Shown here: in pieces, positions 1 through 7,890 of the stretch
How the letters are laid out: the number at the start of each line of letters is the position of its first letter
Numbering within the stretch: position 1 is the stretch's first letter
Assembly (NCBI GenBank): GCA_044358925.1
Contig: JBIKNC010000069.1
Coordinates: 1 to 19,367, forward strand
DNA: 19,367 nt
Source: Rohdeia sp044358925
GTDB lineage: Bacteria; Planctomycetota; UBA1135; GCA-002686595
Reading direction: 5' to 3'
Made by a program: the position numbers and the translations under genes
Notes under the pieces: model-generated
Database searches by the model: none
Told to the model about the DNA's origin: nothing
The model's input: only the letters and a program-made list of their open reading frames with translations

Positions 1-3000
1 ACGTGCGGATCACGTCGCCGCGCGCGACGACGCGCACGGTGTTCCACTCGTCGCGACGGAACGCGGCGTGCGCGACCGGCTCGTTCGACAGGTCGAACAG
101 CCAACCGCGCCGGCCTTCCTCGTAGATGCCGGCGGTGTAGCCGCGCGGGCTCGGATCGAGTTCGACCTGGTAGCCGAACACACGACCGTCGGACACGTCG
201 GGGTGCACATGGCTGCGGATCTGCACGCCGCTGTTGAGTTCGGGGTGCTGCTTCACCTCGAAGTCGAGCCTGAAGTCGCCGGCCTCCTCGAACGCGACGA
301 GGAACGTGTTCGGCTGGTTGGGCACGCTGCGGCCCACGATCGCGCCGTCTTCGAACGCGTAGAGCGCCTCGCCACCGAGACGGCGACCGAGCTTCTTCCC
401 GTCCACTTGGCTGGTCTTGCCCGCCGGCGGAGTGGCCGCGTCGTGGCTCATCAGCCACACGTTGCGGAACTCGAGCGCATGCCCGTGGTCCTGGATGCGC
501 AGCGGCGCGTCGCCCTCCTCCTCGGGACTGCCGGCGCCCGTCGAGCCGCCCACGTGCACGTCGTCGTGCACGAGCACGCCGTTGTGGAACACGGTGAGGC
601 GCGCGTCGGTGACCTTTGCGCCGTCCTTCCAGCGCGCGGCGGTGAACTCGATGTCGTACGTCTGCCACTCACCCGGCCGCAGCGACGCCTGCACGCGCGG
701 CTCCGCGACGCCGTAGATCGAGCCGCACTCGTCGATGCGCGGCGGCTCACCGAACGAGTTCAGGATCTGCACCTCGTAACGACCTTGCAGGTACACGCCG
801 CTGTTGCCGCGGCCCTGGCCGTTCTCGAGGTCGGGCTCGTTCGGCACGCGGAACTCGACGTGCAAGGAGCAGTCGCCGTGCGCCGCCTTGCTGACGATGT
901 CGCCGCTGCCCGGAACACACTGCAGCACGCCGTTCTCGTGGCGCCACTCGATGGGCCGTCCGTCCGAGTGGACGAACTCCAAGGTGCTCTCGTCGAGGAG
1001 CACCTGGGCGCCGCGCGGCTCGCGCTGACGCTGGATGCGATCGCAGTGCCAACCGCTCGCCGCCGAACCGTCCGTCGCTCGCAACCGCGCACAGAAGGCC
1101 CAGCCGCCGCCGCCCTGCCCGACTTCGAGCATCAACTCGTTCCAACCCGCGACGAGGTCGACCTCGATCACATCCGATGCACGCGTCAGTCCGCGTGCCG
1201 CGTTGTTGCGCAACAACTCGCGGCCTGCGATCCACACGCACAACGAGTCGTCGGAGCCGAACTCGAGGCGCACGCGTTGCGCGGTCTCGCTCCAGATGTT
1301 CGTGCGGGCGTAGGCCGTGCAGTTCTCGCCGCCCAGCAACTTCTCGAGGTCGAACGTGCCGCGCTCGGCTGTGCCGCTCGCGAAGAAGTCGCGCCACAGA
1401 ATCGCCGCGCTGTCGGGCTCGGTCTCGGGCAGGAAGACCTCGTCGAGGATGTCCGCACCCTTCACTCCGTCCTTCGTGAACGGACCGGCGATGCGCCAGG
1501 CGAGGAGGAAGTCCTCGTTCGCTTCGAGCGCGTCGAGTTCACCCTTCGCGCCACGCACGAGCTGCGCGTCGTCCGTTCGCGCGAGCAACTCGTTCGCGAT
1601 GCGACGCACGACGTCCGGTTCGCTCGTGCGCAACTCGCGCGCGACCCGCAACGCGGCGGCACCGGCCGCCTGGACGCGGAACGGATCGGCGCACAGGCCC
1701 AAGAGAATGTCGGCGCACTCGCGCGTCGGCACGCTGCCGGCCGCGTCGATCCACGCGTTCCATGCGGCGCCGTCGTGGCAGTTCTCCGCGAGCGTCACGA
1801 GCAGCGCACTCGCCGCGTCGCGCTCGCCGCGCACGTTGCCACGCACGAGCGCGAGCGCCGCCGCGAAGGCCGCGTCGCGCTGCTTGGACGATGCATCGAG
1901 CACGAACGGTGCGAGAAGCGGGTACACCTCGACGGTCCGCCAGCGCCCCAGCGCGTCGATGGCCGCGAGTTGGGTGCGCGGGTCGCTGAGCGCGACCGTC
2001 ACGTGGCCGAGCGCGCGTTTGTCGGCCACGCTCGCGAGTGCGCGCAACGCCGCCGCCGCCAGCAGCGGCTGTTCGCCTTGCACCGACGCATCGGCCACGG
2101 CACGCCAACCTTCGCCGCCGCGAGCGACGAGCACGTCGAGCAAGGCCGCGCGTTGTGCGTCGTCGCGCCCCTTCTCGCCGACCCACTGCACGAGCCGAGC
2201 ATCGATCCCCGCCCGCCCGGCGAGCACGTCGCGCGCACAGCCGCCGAGTGCGTCGCCCTGGGCCACGCAACGTGCGAGCGCTTCGACGAACGCTCCTTCC
2301 ACCGCCGGCGCGAGGCCCGTCGCACCGACCACCTCGATCAGTGCCGCGGCATCGCGTGCATCGCGCGCGACGACTTCGCGCGCCATGAGTTCGGCGAACG
2401 TCTCCGGTTGGCGCTCCGCCAACGCGCGCAGTGCGCGCGCGCGCACCTGCGGCGTCGCGCCGCGATCGAACGCCGCCGAGAGTGCGGCGACACGCTGTTC
2501 GTCGCTCGCCTCGACGCGCGCTTCGAGCGCCAGCTCGACGAGGTGCTCTCCGAGCGGATCGCCGCGCAGCTTCGCGCCGCGCAGTTCGTCGAACAGCCGC
2601 AGCGCGGTCTCGATCGACCAACCGTCGTGGAGCGGGTCGTTCGCCGTCGCCCTCGGCAACTGCGCGAGCGCCGCGTCGAGCCGCGCCTGCGCGTGCGCGC
2701 GCACGTCGAACGGCGCCATCGCCGCGATGAGCTGGTGTCGGCGGGCGCTCGGTTCGGCGATGCGTTCCGCCGGCAATCCGCCGCCGACCGCCGCGAGCAC
2801 TTCACACACGAGGCTGTCGAGTGCGTGCGCCTGTTCACCGAGCAATCCGTGCAACACCGGCACCGCGCGCGCCGTGCCGACCACGAGCAACTCGCGCAAC
2901 ACGAACTCGCGCGCAGCGTCCGTGTGCGGCGCTCCGAGCAGCGCCAGATAGTGCTTCTCCAGCTCAGCGCGCTGCGAGTCGTCGCTCGTGCGCGCCAGCG

Positions 3001-3157
3001 CCGTCAGCGCGATCAAGTCCGCACGACTCGCACCGTGTTCGTGTTGCGCGACGGCGGCGACGCGATCGGCGAGTGCCACGGTCGGCTCCTGCGCGAACGC
3101 GCCGAGACCGAAGAGCGAGAGGAGAAGAGCCGCCAGCAGATTCGTTGTGGTTCGCAT
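1..3157 (-). CDS. HEAT-repeat protein with two DUF1080 (3-keto-disaccharide hydrolase-like) domains, C-terminus cut by window edge
   Basis: Reading down from 3157, 1052 codons stay open to the left edge, so the last part of the protein is missing. The start ATG overlaps the stop of the upstream oxidoreductase by one base (TGATG), which implies translational coupling. Residues 1-22 form a Sec signal peptide ending in AFA|QE. Residues about 25-550 are Ala/Leu-rich helical repeats of HEAT/PBS type. Residues about 550-690 resemble a PA14-like or galactose-binding module (WRIAGPF near 554; GWNELMLEVGQGG later). A first DUF1080 domain covers about 700-905 (GNSGVYLQGRYEVQILNSFG, then CGSIYG). A second covers about 914 to the edge (DFRLDFEVKQ, NSGVQIRSH, EWNTVRVVARG). 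DUF1080 members are known as carbohydrate-binding or 3-keto-disaccharide hydrolases; the substrate here is unknown. The protein is probably secreted to the periplasm. A 1157-residue open frame on the opposite strand has no recognisable domain and is treated as a codon-bias shadow. Confidence 0.9.
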   Translation of the reverse strand, partial: MRTTTNLLAALLLSLFGLGAFAQEPTVALADRVAAVAQHEHGASRADLIALTALARTSDDSQRAELEKHYLALLGAPHTDAAREFVLRELLVVGTARAVPVLHGLLGEQAHALDSLVCEVLAAVGGGLPAERIAEPSARRHQLIAAMAPFDVRAHAQARLDAALAQLPRATANDPLHDGWSIETALRLFDELRGAKLRGDPLGEHLVELALEARVEASDEQRVAALSAAFDRGATPQVRARALRALAERQPETFAELMAREVVARDARDAAALIEVVGATGLAPAVEGAFVEALARCVAQGDALGGCARDVLAGRAGIDARLVQWVGEKGRDDAQRAALLDVLVARGGEGWRAVADASVQGEQPLLAAAALRALASVADKRALGHVTVALSDPRTQLAAIDALGRWRTVEVYPLLAPFVLDASSKQRDAAFAAALALVRGNVRGERDAASALLVTLAENCHDGAAWNAWIDAAGSVPTRECADILLGLCADPFRVQAAGAAALRVARELRTSEPDVVRRIANELLARTDDAQLVRGAKGELDALEANEDFLLAWRIAGPFTKDGVKGADILDEVFLPETEPDSAAILWRDFFASGTAERGTFDLEKLLGGENCTAYARTNIWSETAQRVRLEFGSDDSLCVWIAGRELLRNNAARGLTRASDVIEVDLVAGWNELMLEVGQGGGGWAFCARLRATDGSAASGWHCDRIQRQREPRGAQVLLDESTLEFVHSDGRPIEWRHENGVLQCVPGSGDIVSKAAHGDCSLHVEFRVPNEPDLENGQGRGNSGVYLQGRYEVQILNSFGEPPRIDECGSIYGVAEPRVQASLRPGEWQTYDIEFTAARWKDGAKVTDARLTVFHNGVLVHDDVHVGGSTGAGSPEEEGDAPLRIQDHGHALEFRNVWLMSHDAATPPAGKTSQVDGKKLGRRLGGEALYAFEDGAIVGRSVPNQPNTFLVAFEEAGDFRLDFEVKQHPELNSGVQIRSHVHPDVSDGRVFGYQVELDPSPRGYTAGIYEEGRRGWLFDLSNEPVAHAAFRRDEWNTVRVVARGDVIRT

Positions 3158-4476
3158 CACAGGACCCAGCCTCCACGCATCGAGCGGTCGAGCATTCGCG
3201 CTGCCACGGGTTCGGTCGTCGTCTCCGTGCCCGGATCCCACGGCACCGCGCGCCCCGAGCGCAACGCGATGTTCCCGAGGTGTGCGACCGAGATCGAACG
3301 GTGCGCTTCTTCGATCGGAGCGATGCACTCGCCGCGGTCGCGTGTGCGCAAAACGAAGTCGCGGTGGTGGCCGGGCGAGACGGGCAGGTGGATCTCGTTC
3401 GCGGCGATCTCGCTCTCGAGGATCCCTTCCGGGTCGCTCGCGATGCGCCCGCGCGACACGAACAGCGAACCCTCGTCGCCTTCGAACAACACACCGTTCT
3501 CACCTTCGCTCGTGATGCGCACCGTCACTCCGGTCGCATAACGCGCCGCGATGTCGAACGTGAGCGGCGCGTCCCACGGCCCCTCCTGCGGGAACGTGCC
3601 CGTCGCTTCGACGTGCACCGGACCGGTGCGCTCGAGCCCCAGCGCCCAGTGCGCGATGTCGACGTGGTGCGCGCTCCAGTCCGTGACGATGCCGCCCGAG
3701 TAGTCGTACTGGTGGCGGAAGATGTAGTGCGTGCGCTGGCTGTGGTACGGCACGAACGGCGCCGGCCCGAGCCAGCGGTCGTAGTCGAGGTGCGCGGGCA
3801 CCGGCTCCGCCGCGTGCGGCTCCGTCTCCGAGCCGCGGTGCAGCACACACGTCACCGTGTGCACGCGCCCCAGGCGACCGTTGCGCACCAGCTCGCACGC
3901 GCGGCGGAAGCGCGAGTCGCTGCGCTGCTGGCTGCCGGTCTGGAACACACGACCGTGCGCACGCACCGCGTCGCTCATCGCGCGCCCCTGACCGATCGTC
4001 AGTGAGAGCGGTTTCTCGCCGTACACGTCCTTGCCGGCCTTCACCGCGTGCACGACGTGCAGCGCGTGCCAGTGGTCGGGCGAGCCGACCACCACGGCGT
4101 CGACGTCGGCGCGCGCGAGCAGCTCTTCGTGGAAGCGGTGCTTCGTGATGCTCTCGGGCGCGACGCCGAAACCCTGCCGCGCATACGTGTCGAGCGCTTG
4201 AGCGTGCGCCGCGTCGAGGTGCGTCGCATCGACGTCGCACAGCGCGACGATCTGGCAATCCGCGAACTCGAGGAACGAGTTCATGTTCGCGCGCCCCATG
4301 CCGCCGCAGCCGATCACGCCGATCGTGAGGCGTTCGAGCGCGTTCGTGCGCGGCGCGCGCGCGAAGCCGTACGGGGCGAGCGTGAAGGTCGCGGCCGCTC
4401 CTGCAGCGGCACGCAACAGTCCGCGGCGCGAGAGGGAAGCGGAGGAAACGGACGACGGCGTGGTTCGATCGAGCAT
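3157..4476 (-). CDS. GFO/IDH/MocA family oxidoreductase, Tat-exported
   Basis: This 439-residue protein is an NAD(P)-dependent sugar or inositol-type dehydrogenase. The ATG at 4476 was chosen because it places a twin-arginine signal (SRRGLLRAAA, residues 16-25, then a hydrophobic stretch to about 38) at the N-terminus. The longer open frame upstream has no family similarity. The Rossmann motif IGCGGMG lies at 55-61, the family EKP motif at 154-156, and the conserved GGIVTDWSAHHVDIAHW segment at 261-277 carries the expected substrate-site Asp/His residues. The C-terminus RSMRGGWVL matches the end typical of planctomycete members. Its stop overlaps the start of the HEAT/DUF1080 gene. Oxidation of a sugar, possibly at C3, followed by DUF1080 cleavage is an inference from the pairing. 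Substrate and electron acceptor cannot be read from the sequence. No strong Shine-Dalgarno sequence is visible. Confidence 0.93.
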   Translation of the reverse strand: MLDRTTPSSVSSASLSRRGLLRAAAGAAATFTLAPYGFARAPRTNALERLTIGVIGCGGMGRANMNSFLEFADCQIVALCDVDATHLDAAHAQALDTYARQGFGVAPESITKHRFHEELLARADVDAVVVGSPDHWHALHVVHAVKAGKDVYGEKPLSLTIGQGRAMSDAVRAHGRVFQTGSQQRSDSRFRRACELVRNGRLGRVHTVTCVLHRGSETEPHAAEPVPAHLDYDRWLGPAPFVPYHSQRTHYIFRHQYDYSGGIVTDWSAHHVDIAHWALGLERTGPVHVEATGTFPQEGPWDAPLTFDIAARYATGVTVRITSEGENGVLFEGDEGSLFVSRGRIASDPEGILESEIAANEIHLPVSPGHHRDFVLRTRDRGECIAPIEEAHRSISVAHLGNIALRSGRAVPWDPGTETTTEPVAARMLDRSMRGGWVL

Positions 4477-4718
4477 GAGCGGCACTGTCGGGTTGAGGCC
4501 GCCGATTGTGCCGCGCCGCCCGCGCCGTGCGCCGACCGGCCCTCGGCATGCACACGTGCAACCGCGCCATTCAATTGCGCGTCGCGCATGCCGTCGCTCG
4601 GGAACCAACTGCAGCGCCCGTGCGTCGGACAGCAACGACCCACGCGGCGGGCCGACCTCGTTATCCTCTCCCGCTCGATTCTCCTTGCCATCCTCGCGCC
4701 CTGCCCGCCTCGCCCCCC

Positions 4719-5216
4719 ATGAACGCTCGCCGCCTCGCCCTCACCGCTGTACTCGTGTCCCTTCCGTCGTTCGGCTGTGAACGTCCGGCTGATGCCGCCG
4801 AATCGACCTCGACCGGCGCGTCGAACACGTCCCGCGACGCGGCCGCCTTGCGCCGCTCCGAGATCGCCGCCATGGGCCTCGACGAGCTGATCGTGGCCGA
4901 GACCAAGGCCCTCGAGCGCACCGCCGACCTCCTCGCCTCGGTCGAGGACCGCGCGGCCGCCGAAACCGTCGCTGCGCGACTCGCGGACGTCCAGCGCGAA
5001 GTCGCCGCCCTGGCCGAGCGCCGCGCCGCCCTCACCAAGGACCACGCGCTCCCGAAGAATCGCCTCGCCTACGCGATGCAGCGCGAGCACCTCGCCCGCA
5101 CCGAGGTCCGCATCACGAACGAACTCGAACGCCTGGCCGCGATCGAAGGCGTGCGCGACGAAATCGAGTCGGCGCTGACGCCGATCCTCGACGTGTTCCT
5201 GACGACGGCGCGCTGA
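4719..5216 (+). CDS. small exported helical protein, possible lipoprotein
   Basis: This 165-residue protein was not recognised as a known family. The start at 4719 gives a signal sequence (MNARRLALTAVLVSLPSFGC) with Cys at residue 20. The lipobox is weak, with Phe at -2 and Ser at -3, so lipidation is uncertain. A Ser/Thr/Ala-rich linker (about 22-40) follows. From about 42 to 160 the chain is almost entirely charged amphipathic helix rich in Ala, Glu, Arg and Leu, suggesting a coiled coil in the periplasm. There are no catalytic motifs and no other Cys. The gene is divergent from the oxidoreductase and converges on the repeat-protein gene with a 25-base gap, which contains a short GC hairpin (5217-5221 with 5228-5232). 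Longer open frames starting upstream in the same phase lack a signal and were not used. Confidence 0.75.
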   Translation: MNARRLALTAVLVSLPSFGCERPADAAESTSTGASNTSRDAAALRRSEIAAMGLDELIVAETKALERTADLLASVEDRAAAETVAARLADVQREVAALAERRAALTKDHALPKNRLAYAMQREHLARTEVRITNELERLAAIEGVRDEIESALTPILDVFLTTAR

Positions 5217-5241
5217 GCGAGCGCGGCCTCGCGCCGCAGCC

Positions 5242-7866
5242 TCACTCGAGCAGCACGACGACGCCGAGTTCGGGCTCGGGGCCGATGTCCGGACCGAAGG
5301 CGACGTGAACTGCCCTTGGCAGCTCGCCATTCGGCGCGTTCATGCGAATCGCATTCACCTTCCATGTCGATTCGACGAGGCGCATCTTCATGCGCGCTCC
5401 GTCGAACGAGATGCCGTGCGAATTGCCCCACGCGTCGAAGAACTCGCTTTCGCGCCAGTTCGCGACGAAATGCACCAAACGTCCCACTGCGTGCGACGCG
5501 TTCGGCGCGACGCGGCCGTCACCGATCGACTCGTTCAGTGTGAAGGTGATGTCCTCACCCGCGTCGCGCACGAGCCCGGCCGCTCGCTGCGCGTCGATCC
5601 ATGCGCGGTCCTCGTCCGCGTTCGAACGCAGCCGCCGCACGAGTTCGTCGAGATCGAGTGAACGGCTCGCCTTCACGACGATGAACTCGACGTCGACCTG
5701 TTTGCGGCCGGGCACGACGATCTCGATGGGTCCGTCGGTCGCACCGGGCACGATCTCCTGACGGTGGGCGCCGCCCGGCACCAAGATCTCGAGTTCGAGC
5801 GGCAGCGTCGGCGCGAGCCCGCAATCGATCGTGTCGCTGCCGCCGCGATGTTGCGTGCTGTGCTCGAACTCCCTCCCCAGGGCCGCGGTCGCCGCCTCGC
5901 CGGCGTTCAGCCTCACACTCGCCGCGACACCCCACGGCTGACCGTCGGAGTCGACGACTCTCAGGACGAGTGGCGCCGAACCCACGAGAAGGAACTCGAC
6001 CGTCTGTTCGCCGGCCACGAGTTCGATCTCCGGGCTGCGCTGTTGCGCATGGCCAGGCGCCTCGAACGCGAACACGTGCCTGCCGGGCGCGAGGCCGTCG
6101 ATCTCGAAGGCACCGTTCGCTCCATCGCTCGAACCGCGACCGGGCGGCCAGACTTCGAAGCGCATGACCGGCTGACGCGTGGCGAAATCGAAGACGCGCC
6201 CGTGCACGACGGCGCCGCGCAGTTCGGCGAGGTCGACCACCAGGCGCGCGTCGTCCGTTCCGGCCGCGACCTCGAACGTGAACTCGCGTTCGCGTCCATC
6301 GGCGGGTCGCACCGTCAACGTGTAGGTCTCGGGCAGGAGGTGTTCGAGCGCGAACGAGCCGTCGGCTTCGGTGCGGAGCATGCCAACGCGCGCCACCGCT
6401 TCGACCGAGTTCACGCCGCGGAACGGCGTGCGCTCCGTGCTGCGCGACCCCGCGGCCACGACTTCGGCTCGCGCGAGGGGCGCACCGGTCGAGTCGACCA
6501 CATGGCCGCGGATCGACGCACCGCGGACGAGCCGCACCTCGACCGGTGGCGCGCTCCCGTCCACGGAGTGCGGCACGTTCTCGACCACTTCGACCGCGTG
6601 ACCTTCATGGGTGACGACGAGGAAGTGGCCGAACTGCTGGAGCGCCGTGTCTTCCTCGAGTCCGATCAGTCGGAAGCTTCCGTCGGCTCCGCATGTCGTC
6701 CCGCCCTTCGGCCCGCGCATCGAGTACCACGAGTCCGACGCGACGCGCGCACCGACGGCTGGTGCGCCATCCGCGTCGAACACACGGCCGGTGACGACCG
6801 ATCCTTCGCGCAGGACGATGATCTGCTCCTCTCCATTCGCCCGCACGTGCTCGCGGAACGGCACGTACGACTCGAACTGGATGCTGATGTCGTATGCCGC
6901 CGGCGCGACGTTCGCGATGCGCAACGTGCCGTCGAGCGCGGTCGTGCCGCGGAACTCGCCGGTCGGCACGGCCTTCATCCCCGGAGCGATCGGCGTCTGG
7001 ACGTGGTCGCGATACGCGTGCATGAACACGCCCGACAGCGGTCGTTGGCGCTCGTCCGTGACGCGGACGACGAAACTCGTCGCTTCGACGAGTTCGATCT
7101 CGAGGCCCTCTGCCGACGTGCCCGGAGGCGGGAGGCCGAAGAGGCCTCGACGCGAGACGAGGCCGCGTGCTTCGTGCCGCGCTTCGATCCAACTCTCCGG
7201 CCCCATGTGCGGCACCACGAACGCTCCCGTCGCGTCGGTGATGGTCGAGCGCACCGGCGCGCCGTGGCGTCCCGAACTGCACCAACCTTCGACGATGGCG
7301 CCGCCGACCGGAGCACCGCTCGTGTCGACGACTCGACCGGAAACGGAGACGCCGCTGTCGACCGCCAGCGACAGTTCGCGAACCTCGCCGGGTGGCACGC
7401 GAGGAACGCTCTGCGTCATGGCGGGCGTCGTGAGGTGCGTCGCGGGCACGTTGACCTGCGCGATCTCGAGCGCCCCGGCCGTTTCGAAACGCGCCGCGCC
7501 CTCGGCGTCGGTCTGCGCTTCGACCCAGTCACCCTGGCCGCGCCGCAACGCGCGCACGCGCGCACCGACGACCGGCCCGCTCTCGACGTGCGTCACACGC
7601 ACGAGGAGCACCGCGAGCGCATCCGAGCCCTGCGCGATCGCCGCACCAGCGCTGGCCTCGCTCGCCACTTCGGTCGGCTGCGCCTCGCTGCGCCCGGACG
7701 CTTCGGTCGCGACGCTCGCGAGTTCCGCGTCCGTGGCGACCGCGGCCGCGTCCTCCCCACTGCCGCGTTCGACGCGCTGCGGCTCGGCGCTGCGGTTCAG
7801 CCACAGGACGGCGGCGAGGACGACGAGGAGGGCGAGGACGAGAACGGCGGCGAGTCGGCGTTGCAT
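5242..7866 (-). CDS. anchored carboxypeptidase-regulatory-like repeat protein (874 aa)
   Basis: The N-terminus has a basic start and a hydrophobic segment (residues 5-23), so the protein is secreted or membrane anchored. An Ala/Glu/Ser-rich linker runs to about 82. Then come about six beta-sandwich repeats of the carboxypeptidase-D regulatory / CNA-B type, beginning near 85, 172, 263, 355, 449 and 550. They carry the recurring pattern V-x-G-R/H-V-x-D-x-x-G-x-P (GRVVDTSGAPVGGA 177-190; GRVFDADGAPAVGARV 360-375; GHVVDSTGAPLARAEV 454-469) and matching strand ends such as TDATGAF and TEADGSF. Residues about 720-874 form a distinct C-terminal region. No protease or glycosidase catalytic motif was seen, so a structural, adhesive or envelope role is inferred. 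The gene follows its paralogue by 24 bases, so the two are probably co-transcribed. Confidence 0.88.
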   Translation of the reverse strand: MQRRLAAVLVLALLVVLAAVLWLNRSAEPQRVERGSGEDAAAVATDAELASVATEASGRSEAQPTEVASEASAGAAIAQGSDALAVLLVRVTHVESGPVVGARVRALRRGQGDWVEAQTDAEGAARFETAGALEIAQVNVPATHLTTPAMTQSVPRVPPGEVRELSLAVDSGVSVSGRVVDTSGAPVGGAIVEGWCSSGRHGAPVRSTITDATGAFVVPHMGPESWIEARHEARGLVSRRGLFGLPPPGTSAEGLEIELVEATSFVVRVTDERQRPLSGVFMHAYRDHVQTPIAPGMKAVPTGEFRGTTALDGTLRIANVAPAAYDISIQFESYVPFREHVRANGEEQIIVLREGSVVTGRVFDADGAPAVGARVASDSWYSMRGPKGGTTCGADGSFRLIGLEEDTALQQFGHFLVVTHEGHAVEVVENVPHSVDGSAPPVEVRLVRGASIRGHVVDSTGAPLARAEVVAAGSRSTERTPFRGVNSVEAVARVGMLRTEADGSFALEHLLPETYTLTVRPADGREREFTFEVAAGTDDARLVVDLAELRGAVVHGRVFDFATRQPVMRFEVWPPGRGSSDGANGAFEIDGLAPGRHVFAFEAPGHAQQRSPEIELVAGEQTVEFLLVGSAPLVLRVVDSDGQPWGVAASVRLNAGEAATAALGREFEHSTQHRGGSDTIDCGLAPTLPLELEILVPGGAHRQEIVPGATDGPIEIVVPGRKQVDVEFIVVKASRSLDLDELVRRLRSNADEDRAWIDAQRAAGLVRDAGEDITFTLNESIGDGRVAPNASHAVGRLVHFVANWRESEFFDAWGNSHGISFDGARMKMRLVESTWKVNAIRMNAPNGELPRAVHVAFGPDIGPEPELGVVVLLE

Positions 7867-7890
7867 CGTGGTGGCGTTCGGCGTGGCGAG

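Noticed and set aside
68..3541. Plus-strand open frame of 1157 codons
   Set aside because: It lies opposite the HEAT/DUF1080 gene, is dominated by Arg, Ala, Glu and Val with no domain, signal or start context, and crosses the end of the oxidoreductase gene. The minus strand gives clear DUF1080 motifs.
4477..4718. Possible promoters in the divergent gap, such as CACAAT on the minus strand near 4505-4510
   Set aside because: No partner -35 at proper spacing and no inverted repeat longer than 4-5 bases was seen. The gap probably holds both promoters but they cannot be placed.
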